Origin: Moorena producens 3L
GTDB lineage: Bacteria; Cyanobacteriota; Cyanobacteriia; Cyanobacteriales; Coleofasciculaceae
Direction: 5' to 3'
Length of the DNA stretch: 17,139 nt
NCBI RefSeq assembly: GCF_000211815.1
Contig: NZ_GL890834.1
Coordinates: 1 to 17,139, forward strand
The notes under the pieces were generated by a model that saw only the letters and a program-made list of their open reading frames with translations, was not told the DNA's origin and ran no database searches. Shown here one piece after another: positions 1 through 7,252 of the stretch. A program made the translations under genes and the position numbers. The first letter of the stretch is position 1; the number at the start of each line of letters is the position of its first letter.

Positions 1-50
1 CAGCAGCGTCTGGCTCTGCCAGTAAGCGTGGCCCACGGCCTTAGCTCCCA
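1..50 (-). repeat. Interspersed repeat, copy 1 (inverted relative to 12418-12470)
   Basis: Read on the minus strand, this stretch (agctaaggccgtgggccacgc and onward to gacgctgc) aligns well with 12418-12470 on the plus strand, differing by a few substitutions and a one-base indel. It is cut by the window edge, so its true left limit is unknown. No coding potential is visible. It belongs with the other GC-rich palindromic fragments in this window that carry a cacgct-type core. Confidence 0.6.
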
Positions 51-129
51 TTAACCGGCGTAAGTACCTCACCCAATTGAGAACTGCTATATGCGATCGC
101 ATTTCAAGAGCCCATGATTGGACAGCAGC

Positions 130-159
130 AAAGGGTGGCAAGGATCATGCCTACCCTTT
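130..159 (-). terminator. Stem-loop after the vWA gene, possible terminator
   Basis: An inverted repeat lies 20 bp past the vWA stop codon: aaagggt (130-136) pairs with accctttt-side bases 153-159, and ggca (137-140) with tgcc (148-151), leaving a one-base bulge and a 7-base loop. In the direction of the vWA gene no U-run follows; a T-run follows only on the plus strand. A terminator role is inferred from position and stem strength. Confidence 0.35.
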
Positions 160-178
160 TGATTCCCCCTACAATTGA

Positions 179-1420
179 TTACTCCTGCAACAGAGTCTTA
201 GACACAATTCTGGTTTTCTTACGATCAGCTTCTGAGAGGTCTTCCCCAGTTTGCAAAATCGTAGCATTAGTTTGCAGTACCGTTGCGGCTCCTTTATCCC
301 CCATCTGGATAGCAGTTTTTGCCGCAGTTTGTAACATGGTGGCAGCCCCGACGCGATCGCCCTGCTGTAATTTCGTTTCCGCAATTTGAGTCTGACGATA
401 TTTAGCTAAAGCTAGAATATGCTTCTGTACCTCAGGATTGGGAACTGGTTGATAAGCCTCCTGGAAATTTGCCTGGACTGGCACGATTTCCGAGAGTAAC
501 TCTTGGGCACCACTGGATGGATCATCATATTTGACTTGTACATGGGCAATGGTTTGACGACCCTCTGGCATTTTCCCAACATACAAGTTAGCGAGAATCA
601 CCCGTTGTGAATCAGTCATCAAATCTCCCAAACGTACCATAAAGCGATCGCCTTCTGATTGTGCTGGGAGTTCAATCGCATCTGGTTCTACTTGGGCGAT
701 GGGTTTGAGTTCTGCTAACCGCACTTTTGGCATTAAATCCAACAACAGATAAGCATTAGTTAAGCCAACAGACTGCATGCGGTTGAACAAACGTGCAAAC
801 TCACTCAGGGCTTGCTCTGGTTCTTCAATGTAAGACAAGCTACCAGTAGCAATATCCGCAATTTTTTCCAAAATATCTTGGTTCCAGTTGGCACCGAATC
901 CCAGACTGTTGATAGTCAAGTTATTTTCAGCAGCCAGTTCAGCTAATTTTATGCAGCTTTCATTGTTTCCATGTTCGTTTTCCCCATCAGTGAGGAGAAA
1001 CACCTGAGATACCGTGTCTTGTTTAGCTTTAATTAATTCTTTAACCCCTAGCTTTAGACCTTCATCAATGGCAGTACCCCCATCAGCCCCAAGTCGGTTA
1101 ATCTTTCGTTTGATTTGGTCTAGGTTGCCCATCGGTTGATTGCGAACCAGCACTTTCGCTCTGTGGTCAAAGGCCACAATCGAGAGGCGGTCATCCGGTT
1201 GCAGGCGCTCAATTAACCCTACTGCTGCTTGCTTGACAGTTTCCAGAGGCTGTCCATGCATGGAGCCACTGTGGTCGAGTACCAGACACAAATTCAACGG
1301 TACATTTCGACTGGAGGAAGCAGCGATCGCAGAAATCGCCATGGATAACTGACGCTGACTACTCGGTTGATTAGCATCAATATTAGTATCGTTAAGGGCT
1401 GGGTGCAAACCAACTTTCAT
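179..1420 (-). CDS. von Willebrand factor type A domain protein
   Basis: The protein is 413 residues, with one vWA domain from about residue 42 to 220. The metal-ion-dependent adhesion site is complete: DHSGS at 49-53, Thr116 in the GGTAID stretch and Asp145 in LLTDGEN. Such proteins bind a divalent cation and a protein ligand; this one has no signal peptide or membrane segment, so it is probably cytoplasmic. The C-terminal third (about 300-413) is a helical, Gln/Ala/Thr-rich tail with repeated LQTxA-like stretches. The start is placed at ATG 1420 because GAGGAG lies 8 bases upstream; an in-frame start at 1444 would place that site inside the gene. It is transcribed divergently from clpR. The ligand and pathway cannot be told from sequence. 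Confidence 0.85.
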   Translation of the reverse strand: MKVGLHPALNDTNIDANQPSSQRQLSMAISAIAASSSRNVPLNLCLVLDHSGSMHGQPLETVKQAAVGLIERLQPDDRLSIVAFDHRAKVLVRNQPMGNLDQIKRKINRLGADGGTAIDEGLKLGVKELIKAKQDTVSQVFLLTDGENEHGNNESCIKLAELAAENNLTINSLGFGANWNQDILEKIADIATGSLSYIEEPEQALSEFARLFNRMQSVGLTNAYLLLDLMPKVRLAELKPIAQVEPDAIELPAQSEGDRFMVRLGDLMTDSQRVILANLYVGKMPEGRQTIAHVQVKYDDPSSGAQELLSEIVPVQANFQEAYQPVPNPEVQKHILALAKYRQTQIAETKLQQGDRVGAATMLQTAAKTAIQMGDKGAATVLQTNATILQTGEDLSEADRKKTRIVSKTLLQE

Positions 1421-1493
1421 TTTAGATAGCTCCTCAGGCAGCAAGGGTAATTGATAATGGGTGTAGGGGCATCAGCCAACATGGGTCGAGCCA

Positions 1494-1522
1494 TTGAGCT
1501 GCTTACAATAACCCCATATAAG
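1494..1522 (+). promoter_or_regulatory. Candidate sigma70-type promoter for clpR-clpP
   Basis: TTGAGC (1494-1499) and TATAAG (1517-1522) are separated by exactly 17 bases. Transcription would begin near 1529, giving a 5' leader of roughly 117 bases to the ATG at 1646. It lies downstream of the in-frame upstream start at 1451, which supports the shorter clpR reading. Found by eye only. Confidence 0.4.
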
Positions 1523-1645
1523 GCAGTTTTCCCCCATGTTACAGTTTTTACCTTTCGGGGGCTAACCGGCACGAATAAAATCACGAAGAAAGTATGGCAA
1601 GCTACACTGGTTAAAGATAGTGCCATTATTGCAGCCCCAAATATC

Positions 1646-2302
1646 ATGAAACGACCCATCCAGGCTGTTCAATCTACCTATTATGGTAGACCTGCCTACC
1701 GCACACCGCCACCAGACTTACCCTCGCTGTTGTTAAGTGAGCGGATTGTATATTTGGGTATGCCCTTGGTGAGTGCGGTAACAGAATTAATTATTGCCGA
1801 ACTGTTGTATTTACAGTACGACGACCCAGACAAGCCAATTAAAATTTACATCAATTCCACCGGCACATCCCGTTACGATGGCCAACCTGTGGGTTTTGAA
1901 ACCGAAGCTTTTGCCATCTGTGACACCATAAATTACATCAAGCCCCCTATCCACACTATTTGTATTGGTTCAGCCCTCGGGATGGCAGCCATGCTCCTCT
2001 CCGCAGGAACCAAAGGCTGTCGGGCAAGTTTACCCAATGCCACTATTGTCCTACATCAGCCCAGGAGTTATGCCCAGGGTCAAGCGACGGATATCCAAAT
2101 TCGTGCTCAAGAAGTTCTGACCAATAAGAAGACGATGCTCGATATCCTGTCTCGCAATAGCGGTCAAGACCAAGAAAAAATTGCCAAAGATATGGATCGC
2201 TTCCTTTACATGACACCTCACCAAGCCCAAGAGTATGGTCTGATCGACAGGGTGCTAGAACCTCAAGAGCTTGATACTCCGATTCCTGCTGGTATTACTT
2301 AG
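1646..2302 (+). CDS. clpR: ClpR, ClpP-like subunit lacking the catalytic serine
   Basis: A 218-residue member of the ClpP family. Aligned with the ClpP encoded just downstream, the catalytic Ser is Gly112 (IGSALGM), His is kept (His137 in VLHQPR) and the catalytic Asp position is Phe186. Two of three triad residues are therefore lost, as expected for cyanobacterial ClpR, which forms mixed rings with ClpP3. It also carries the ClpR-typical insertion TSRYDGQPVGFETEAF (about 74-89) where ClpP has a glycine-rich loop. An in-frame extension to 1451 exists, but the start at 1646 matches the family length and lies downstream of the candidate promoter. clpR-clpP order is the usual cyanobacterial operon order, but here a repeat element separates the genes by 230 bp. 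Confidence 0.9.
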   Translation: MKRPIQAVQSTYYGRPAYRTPPPDLPSLLLSERIVYLGMPLVSAVTELIIAELLYLQYDDPDKPIKIYINSTGTSRYDGQPVGFETEAFAICDTINYIKPPIHTICIGSALGMAAMLLSAGTKGCRASLPNATIVLHQPRSYAQGQATDIQIRAQEVLTNKKTMLDILSRNSGQDQEKIAKDMDRFLYMTPHQAQEYGLIDRVLEPQELDTPIPAGIT

Positions 2303-2305
2303 GTC

Positions 2306-2472
2306 GTAAGCTATCAGCAATCAGCAATCAGCAATCAGCAATCAGCTTATTCGGATCAGTAAAACCAGCAGGGATTTTCAACCAGCCGTATAAGTGCACC
2401 CGATGCTTGTTTACTACCTCCCGTTGATTAGCATGATAGCTGACGGCTCACGGCTGATAGCTGAATGCTTAC
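2306..2472. mobile_element. Foldback element with TCAGC-heptamer arms, between clpR and clpP
   Basis: The left arm (2306-2347) is gtaagc followed by repeated TCAGCAA heptamers. The right arm (about 2430-2472) is the inverse: heptamers ending gctgaatgcttac. The same ends, GTAAGC...GCTTAC with NNTCAGC heptamers, bound the element at 10223-10447, although the interiors differ. The left end here lacks one heptamer (attcagc) relative to the right end. I see no target duplication at this copy and no ORF inside, so any mobility would depend on enzymes encoded elsewhere. Confidence 0.6.
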
Positions 2473-2532
2473 ATAAATTGATCAATCTTTACATGCCCTT
2501 TTCCACAATCTAGTACTAACTCGGAGCAAATT

Positions 2533-3129
2533 ATGCCAATTGGTGTGCCCAAAGTTCCCTACCAGATGCCAGGAAGTCAGTATACTGAGTGGATTGACAT
2601 CTACAACCGTCTCTACCGGGAACGGATTATTTTTCTAGGCAAAGAGGTGGATGACGAAATCACCAACCAGATCATTGCGGTAATGCTATATCTCGACTCT
2701 GAAGATAATAGCAAAGATATTATCCTCTACATAAACTCTCCTGGTGGTTCAGTCACCGCAGGCATGGCAATATACGATACCATGCAGCATATCAAATCCG
2801 ATGTAGTAACCGTTTGTGTTGGTCTAGCTGCCTCTATGGGGTCGTTCCTGCTAGCTGCAGGTAAAAAAGGAAAACGAATAGCTTTGCCTCACTCCAGGAT
2901 TATGATTCACCAACCCTCTGGGGGAACCCGTGGACAAGCTACGGATATTGAGATTGAAGCTAGGGAAATTTTGCGGATCCGCCATCAACTCAATGAAATC
3001 TACGCCCAAAATACCGGTCAATCCCTAGAGAAAATCGAAAAAGACATGGATCGGGACTTTTTCATGTCAGCGGATGAAGCCAAGGAGTATGGCTTGATTG
3101 ACCAAGTCATTGATCAGAGAGCACCCTAG
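2533..3129 (+). CDS. clpP: ATP-dependent Clp protease proteolytic subunit ClpP
   Basis: A 198-residue serine protease subunit with a full triad: Ser101 in GLAASMGS, His126 in MIHQPSGG and Asp175 in MDRDFFM. The glycine-rich loop INSPGGSV lies at 68-74. It would form the peptidase chamber that degrades unfolded or tagged proteins delivered by a Clp ATPase. The neighbouring clpR strongly suggests this is the ClpP3-type paralogue, which makes mixed rings with ClpR in cyanobacteria; the assignment to ClpP3 rests on gene order. The ATG at 2533 has GGAG six to seven bases upstream. The upstream foldback element separates it from clpR, so co-transcription is likely but not assured. Confidence 0.95.
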   Translation: MPIGVPKVPYQMPGSQYTEWIDIYNRLYRERIIFLGKEVDDEITNQIIAVMLYLDSEDNSKDIILYINSPGGSVTAGMAIYDTMQHIKSDVVTVCVGLAASMGSFLLAAGKKGKRIALPHSRIMIHQPSGGTRGQATDIEIEAREILRIRHQLNEIYAQNTGQSLEKIEKDMDRDFFMSADEAKEYGLIDQVIDQRAP

Positions 3130-3152
3130 ACTGTTGCTCTGGTAAATTTGAT

Positions 3153-3246
3153 CAGGACTTACGCCGCCAAGCCGGTTATTAACGGTAATTACACTTTGAT
3201 TTATCATCAAAAACCGGGTTGTAACCGTCTTGGTGCGTAAGGGCTG
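3153..3246. mobile_element. Small inverted-repeat element (MITE-like), 94 bp
   Basis: The left end caggacttacgc (3153-3164) and the right end gcgtaagggctg (3235-3246) match at 10 of 12 positions when one is reverse-complemented. The similarity continues inward (ttacgc-ccaag-cggtta on both arms) with one small indel, giving arms of about 22 bp. No ORF fits inside. An end reading ggacttacgca is a common look for small cyanobacterial elements, but that is from memory. No clear target duplication is seen. Confidence 0.5.
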
Positions 3247-3366
3247 TTTGATGATCTGGTGATGAAGTAGTATAAAGGGAAAAGTAGTAACATTATTCAG
3301 CAGGGTACTCTATATATAAAAAGCAGATAAGTCTGTCTAAACGCTTATTGATTACTTATCCCATTG

Positions 3367-3990
3367 ATGAATCTGGCTGATTGTTATCGCTTATTGGGTG
3401 TAGGTCCAGGAGCGAAGCAGGTTGAAGTAAAGGAGTCTTATCGGCGTCTGGCACGTCGGTATCATCCTGATATTAACCCTGGAGACAAGCTTGCCCAAGA
3501 AAAGTTTATTCGGTTTACGGAGGCTTATAAGCTTCTCCTCACTGCTATTGATGAGTCTGACCGTGAACCAGTCTTAACCTCCGCCACTAGCTTTGGTAAT
3601 CACAGTAATCAGCCTGGGGACTCACCTCCGCCAACCTCAACTTGGGTCACGCCTAAGCCACCATCCGTTGAGTCCAATCAACCCCTCTCAGCAGTTGAAC
3701 AACAGCTGAAGTGGGATTCCTATCATCAACTCCAGCAATTGCTTCGGGAGCGACGGTTGATGAGAGCGATCGCATTAGTAGAAGCCTTGGCTCAAAGAAT
3801 GCCCCAAGACCCAGAAGTGCGTCAGTGGCAAGCGATCGCTTATCAAAGTTGCGCAAGACATTTGGTTAAACAGCACAAGCTGGATAAAGCTAGAAATTAT
3901 CTCAAAAAAGCCCTCAAGACTGACCCCTACAATAAGTCTCTCTCGGCTGAGATAGAACAGGATTTTCGTTTGATCGAGCAGATGATATAA
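3367..3990 (+). CDS. J-domain protein with C-terminal TPR-like region
   Basis: The protein is 207 residues. An N-terminal J domain (about 3-65) has the HPD motif at 33-35, which is the residue set that stimulates DnaK ATPase. A low-complexity Ser/Pro linker (about 65-112) follows. The C-terminal helical part (about 113-205) contains TPR-like helix pairs such as the LDKARNYLKKALKTDPYN stretch. There is no G/F region or zinc domain, so it is a class III J protein, probably bringing DnaK to a specific client or site. The ATG at 3367 is preferred; the codon before it (TTG 3364) is also a possible start. Its 3' end converges on the HopA1-like gene with 34 bp between. Confidence 0.85.
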   Translation: MNLADCYRLLGVGPGAKQVEVKESYRRLARRYHPDINPGDKLAQEKFIRFTEAYKLLLTAIDESDREPVLTSATSFGNHSNQPGDSPPPTSTWVTPKPPSVESNQPLSAVEQQLKWDSYHQLQQLLRERRLMRAIALVEALAQRMPQDPEVRQWQAIAYQSCARHLVKQHKLDKARNYLKKALKTDPYNKSLSAEIEQDFRLIEQMI

Positions 3991-4024
3991 CGCTACGCGC
4001 AAATCAGAAAAGTGAAATGGTTTT

Positions 4025-5131
4025 CTAATAAATATCTTTAGAGTTAGCATTCAAGTAAGGACGCTTGATATCAATTCCAAGCAAAGAAAAGTTGTGGAGG
4101 ATAAAATTCATCCGACCTTCTGCAGAGTCGTGACCTTGTAGCCAAGCTTCTAGTAACGCATTAGCAACAATTTGGCAGCGATTCATCCCAAAATCTTCTT
4201 TAGGCGTAAATTTATAATCAGGTTCTTCTGATAGAGCCAGTCCTGGTAACAGCTGCTTCGTAAACAGAGGCACCCCTTCCATAAAATAGGCTTTGTGTTG
4301 AGTATAAACAGTCTTAAGGATGGGTTTAACTGTTTTATAATTGCCCTTTTCAAAGCACAGAACCCCTGAATCATAACGCCCGTAGTCAGAAGGATTGTAT
4401 AGCACCTTAAACGTGAACGGAATTTTGACTCGGTTCAATCCCTCAGTGATAGCTTTCATAACAGCAACTGCACCTTCAGGACTCAGATTAAAATAGACAT
4501 TTACTGTCTGGTGTTCACCATCTGAATGGCAAGGATTAACTCGACCAGCATTCCCAACCGCTACATAGAATCCGTTTTGCACTAAATTAGGGGGCATCCG
4601 GATTGCCACTAAGCTCCCTATAGTAGCAGCCCTATCAATCGGTTGTAAGTGGAAATCACGCCTAATGTGCAGAATTAGACCCTTCTTTTCCACAGCCAGA
4701 CTACCATCACTTTCCTGCCTTAGCACTAACCACCCTGGATCAAAGTAGCCTTGAGAGTGATTACTTTCGCACAATCGCTGGCAAAACTCTAGGTTAAGCC
4801 CCCTTACCGTATTGTTCTCCAAATCATCGTCAAGTGCCCAACCATTTGAATTGTGATCCGCTGGAAGAGTAGTTTGATAAGAGCCGTGGTAGTAGATACG
4901 GTAGAGAAACGTTCGTAGTTGCAGGCTTAGATAGGTATTCTGGATCTTTAAGGGTAGTTGCTGAAAACGAGCTACCACTTCATCAGGAAGTTCCAGGGGT
5001 TTGTACTCTGGATGAGTAATATAGAAATTAGATTCAATCTGAACATTGTTAAGAATGTCATAAAAAACATCAAGCAATCCAGGTATAGAAGAATCGAGTC
5101 GTTGATTTCGTAGAGTATCCAGTAATTGCAT
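4025..5131 (-). CDS. HopA1-family protein, putative phospho-Ser/Thr lyase of a RiPP cassette
   Basis: A protein of 368 residues. I recognise the HopA1 family by the FLYRIYYHGSY segment (about 88-98), the long middle region and the C-terminal VNVYFNLSP...GAVAVMKAI...FKVLYNPSDYGRYDSGVLCF stretch. HopA1 was first described as a type III effector; in natural-product clusters homologues (TvaD of thioviridamide, the lyase of lexapeptide and cacaoidin) act with an APH-like kinase to dehydrate Ser/Thr. Here the partner kinase ends 17 bp upstream of this start, so the two are surely one operon. The start is ATG 5131; TTG 5143 is in frame and possible. No clear ribosome site is seen for either, which suggests translational coupling. 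Family call is firm; lyase role is inferred from context. Confidence 0.75.
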   Translation of the reverse strand: MQLLDTLRNQRLDSSIPGLLDVFYDILNNVQIESNFYITHPEYKPLELPDEVVARFQQLPLKIQNTYLSLQLRTFLYRIYYHGSYQTTLPADHNSNGWALDDDLENNTVRGLNLEFCQRLCESNHSQGYFDPGWLVLRQESDGSLAVEKKGLILHIRRDFHLQPIDRAATIGSLVAIRMPPNLVQNGFYVAVGNAGRVNPCHSDGEHQTVNVYFNLSPEGAVAVMKAITEGLNRVKIPFTFKVLYNPSDYGRYDSGVLCFEKGNYKTVKPILKTVYTQHKAYFMEGVPLFTKQLLPGLALSEEPDYKFTPKEDFGMNRCQIVANALLEAWLQGHDSAEGRMNFILHNFSLLGIDIKRPYLNANSKDIY

Positions 5132-5148
5132 AATCAAGACCAATAGAC

Positions 5149-6330
5149 TTAGGCAGGAATACGGCTAGGAAAAGTGAGTTCAGATTCTGTGATGCCAAAA
5201 ACAATCGAGATTGATTGCTCTGGATGGCATAACAAGGTCTTAGCAACCTGAAGCATACAGATACCTGTGTTGTCAAAGGGTTTGAGGTGATTGATCTTTA
5301 AATGAATTTTGCGAATCAAGACAAACCCAGCAAATTGCATCGCTCGTCTCAAAAAATTCTGACGTCGCTCAATAATTTCTGGAAAGTGAGCCAAATAAGC
5401 TTGAGTTAGAGTAACAAGGCTAGGTTGAATTACCTCAAGGGGAGTTGTGGCTAGACGCAAAGCAGTTTCAACATCGATTGCTGTACTGATCACCAAGCTA
5501 CTCAGCCAAATTTGTAGATAGCTGGCGATAATGGTTCCTAAATCTAAGCTCGGATCTCCCCAAGTGAATTTCTCCCAATCAATTACTCTAACCATGCTTG
5601 TCGCTTCTGGCTTGTTTGTAGAGAGGCATTGCTCCCAATCAAGGTGCAGTAATATGTTTTTCAGTTTTAGGTCATTGTGGATCAAACAGCAAGGCTCCCA
5701 AACTTGGTTAAGTTCTGCGATCGCTTTCCCTAAACTCTCGTAGCGCTGATAAAGTCTAAAAAATTCAAGAGAATCTTCACAATAGACCCCAAAAACTTCT
5801 GGTTCAATTCGTTCTAACCTTTCAAGAAAGTCAACCTCTTCATCAATCGGTAGCTGTTTAGCATTAGAGTTCAAGAAGTCTTTATATTCCTGACAGTCTA
5901 GAGTCGTGCGATGGATTGTGGCTATAGTAGCTCCGATCTGGCTAGCGATATCAATAGGAAAAACCTGATCTTTACTATAAAAATACGCTAAATCAGAATA
6001 GTCATTAAGATAGTTAAAAACCAGAATTGAGCGAATTAAATCAAAATGAATCGCCTCGGAGATTAGTGGGCGAATAGAGCTTAGATCTGGAAACTCTTGT
6101 AAAAACTCATAAAAAAGCCATTCGTACCAAAAATCACCATTAGTTTTCCCTTCATGATCGTGACGCTCTTGCTTAATCAGAAAATAGCGATCCTCTGTGA
6201 AACTCACGAGCAAATTAAAGTTTTTGCCGGATTTTGCTTCAATCTGGAGCAGAGATTGCTGATTTTGCTCACAAATACCCTCTTCGATTAGATACTGAAA
6301 AATGTTTTTAGAGCTTAACAAAAAAGTCAT
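5149..6330 (-). CDS. APH-family phosphotransferase, putative peptide Ser/Thr kinase of a RiPP cassette
   Basis: A 393-residue aminoglycoside-phosphotransferase-fold protein. Visible motifs are the ATP-binding lysine candidate K53 (LIKQ), the Brenner-type catalytic loop HNDLKLKN at 218-225 (Asp220 as base, Asn225 for metal) and the metal-binding IDWEKFTWGDP at 250-260. This family phosphorylates small molecules or peptides. Next to a HopA1-like gene and a leader-type peptide, the likely substrate is Ser/Thr of that peptide, giving a phospho-residue that the HopA1 protein eliminates, as with TvaC/TvaD and class V lanthipeptide enzymes. It lies 164 bp downstream of the peptide gene. The ATG at 6330 has no clear ribosome site. 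A role as an antibiotic or choline/homoserine kinase is less likely given the context. Confidence 0.75.
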   Translation of the reverse strand: MTFLLSSKNIFQYLIEEGICEQNQQSLLQIEAKSGKNFNLLVSFTEDRYFLIKQERHDHEGKTNGDFWYEWLFYEFLQEFPDLSSIRPLISEAIHFDLIRSILVFNYLNDYSDLAYFYSKDQVFPIDIASQIGATIATIHRTTLDCQEYKDFLNSNAKQLPIDEEVDFLERLERIEPEVFGVYCEDSLEFFRLYQRYESLGKAIAELNQVWEPCCLIHNDLKLKNILLHLDWEQCLSTNKPEATSMVRVIDWEKFTWGDPSLDLGTIIASYLQIWLSSLVISTAIDVETALRLATTPLEVIQPSLVTLTQAYLAHFPEIIERRQNFLRRAMQFAGFVLIRKIHLKINHLKPFDNTGICMLQVAKTLLCHPEQSISIVFGITESELTFPSRIPA

Positions 6331-6494
6331 TAAAAACTACGGATTGCAACTAATGGTTGATAAATTAACCCAGGATAACGCTAGTCATATGAGATGGGAA
6401 TTGGGAAGAAGCGAATGGGCAATGTTAAAGAAATTATCCATTACTCATTCCCTAATCAGGATGTATTGGTAGCAAGTAAAAGCGTGAATTGGTA

Positions 6495-6866
6495 TTAACT
6501 AGAGCTACCACCACGCTTCTGAAAGAATCCTGGAATTATGAAGATAAATTTGTTGAAAATGTTAACGTTTTGGTTAACGACTGCAGTACCACCCTTCTTA
6601 GGGATCGCGATCCCTTCCAAGTTCACGTCATTACTAATGATAATAGGCTGGCCATTGCCGAAAAAGTCATTAAAGTCTTTGATGTTAGCGGGGCGGCGTT
6701 TGCGGCGGCGTCCGCTACTGTCGTCACCTCCTTCAATCTTGTTGAGCTGATCTTCCGACACATCTGTCATGAAGTCCAAATCTTTGATAGAATCGATGAA
6801 GCTTTCCGAAGTTGAAAACAGAGCCGAACCAGCAGGACGCTGATTATAAATTTCCATCTCATCCAT
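6495..6866 (-). CDS. Cysteine-free double-glycine precursor peptide (putative RiPP)
   Basis: A 123-residue peptide. Residues 1-47 look like a leader: acidic and helical (SESFIDSIKDLDF, SEDQLNKIEGG) ending in Gly46-Gly47, the usual cleavage point of C39-type peptidases. The remaining 76 residues hold a basic run RRRKRR (53-58), a segment rich in Asn, Ile and Phe, two further GG pairs (92-93, 119-120) and a C-terminal Ser-Ser-Ser (121-123). There is no cysteine anywhere. Ser/Thr after the leader are S50, S51, S78, T94 and S121-123. The ATG at 6866 has GGGAGAG eight bases upstream, a much stronger site than its two downstream partners have, fitting high expression of a precursor. No family is recognised for the core; the precursor role is inferred from leader shape and neighbours. 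Confidence 0.65.
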   Translation of the reverse strand: MDEMEIYNQRPAGSALFSTSESFIDSIKDLDFMTDVSEDQLNKIEGGDDSSGRRRKRRPANIKDFNDFFGNGQPIIISNDVNLEGIAIPKKGGTAVVNQNVNIFNKFIFIIPGFFQKRGGSSS

Positions 6867-6939
6867 ATTGAGTACTCTCCCTTTTCAAAAGGTTTAATTT
6901 GGGTGAAATTAGCTCTAGAGAATCGATCCAGTAATGACG

Positions 6940-6969
6940 ATTATGGGTAGGCATTAAACATCAGGGCAA
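6940..6969 (-). promoter_or_regulatory. Candidate promoter of the precursor-kinase-HopA1 cassette
   Basis: On the minus strand TTGCCC (6964-6969) and CATAAT (6940-6945) are separated by 18 bases, about 75 bases upstream of the precursor ATG. The -35 box also lies in a short inverted repeat, gggc...gccc (6964-6985), around an alternating AT run. Four of six and five of six consensus matches; by eye only. Confidence 0.3.
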
Positions 6970-7252
6970 TCATATATATATCGCCCAAAGTTTAGTTATT
7001 CGTTCCGCAGCCAGTAAAGCAGTTTCCCTTCCCAGTTAGGAAGAGTTTTGTTCCTAAACCCTAGAGGTTTGGTGAAGGGTAAAGTAGACTTTGCCAATCC
7101 AGAGTAAAATCCTTCACCTATTCTTACTCGATTAACTCTCTAGTGCCAAATTTATTGATGTAATGATTGGTTGTTGAAACCAACCTAGTTGTATTTAATT
7201 TAAGATAACTATATAAATTCCTGCTGTCTCGCCATTGTGGCGCAAAGGTTTT

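Noticed and set aside
1451..1645. N-terminal extension of ClpR by 65 residues
   Set aside because: The extension does not resemble ClpR, exceeds family length, and a good promoter lies inside it; the ATG at 1646 fits better.
4025..6330. Type III effector (HopA1) or aminoglycoside resistance gene
   Set aside because: No secretion genes or chaperone nearby and the pair is operonic with a leader-type peptide; a peptide-modifying pair explains the context better.
6489..6815. 108-codon frame on the plus strand
   Set aside because: Antisense shadow of the precursor gene, which has the better start site, a leader-like N terminus and two same-strand partner genes.
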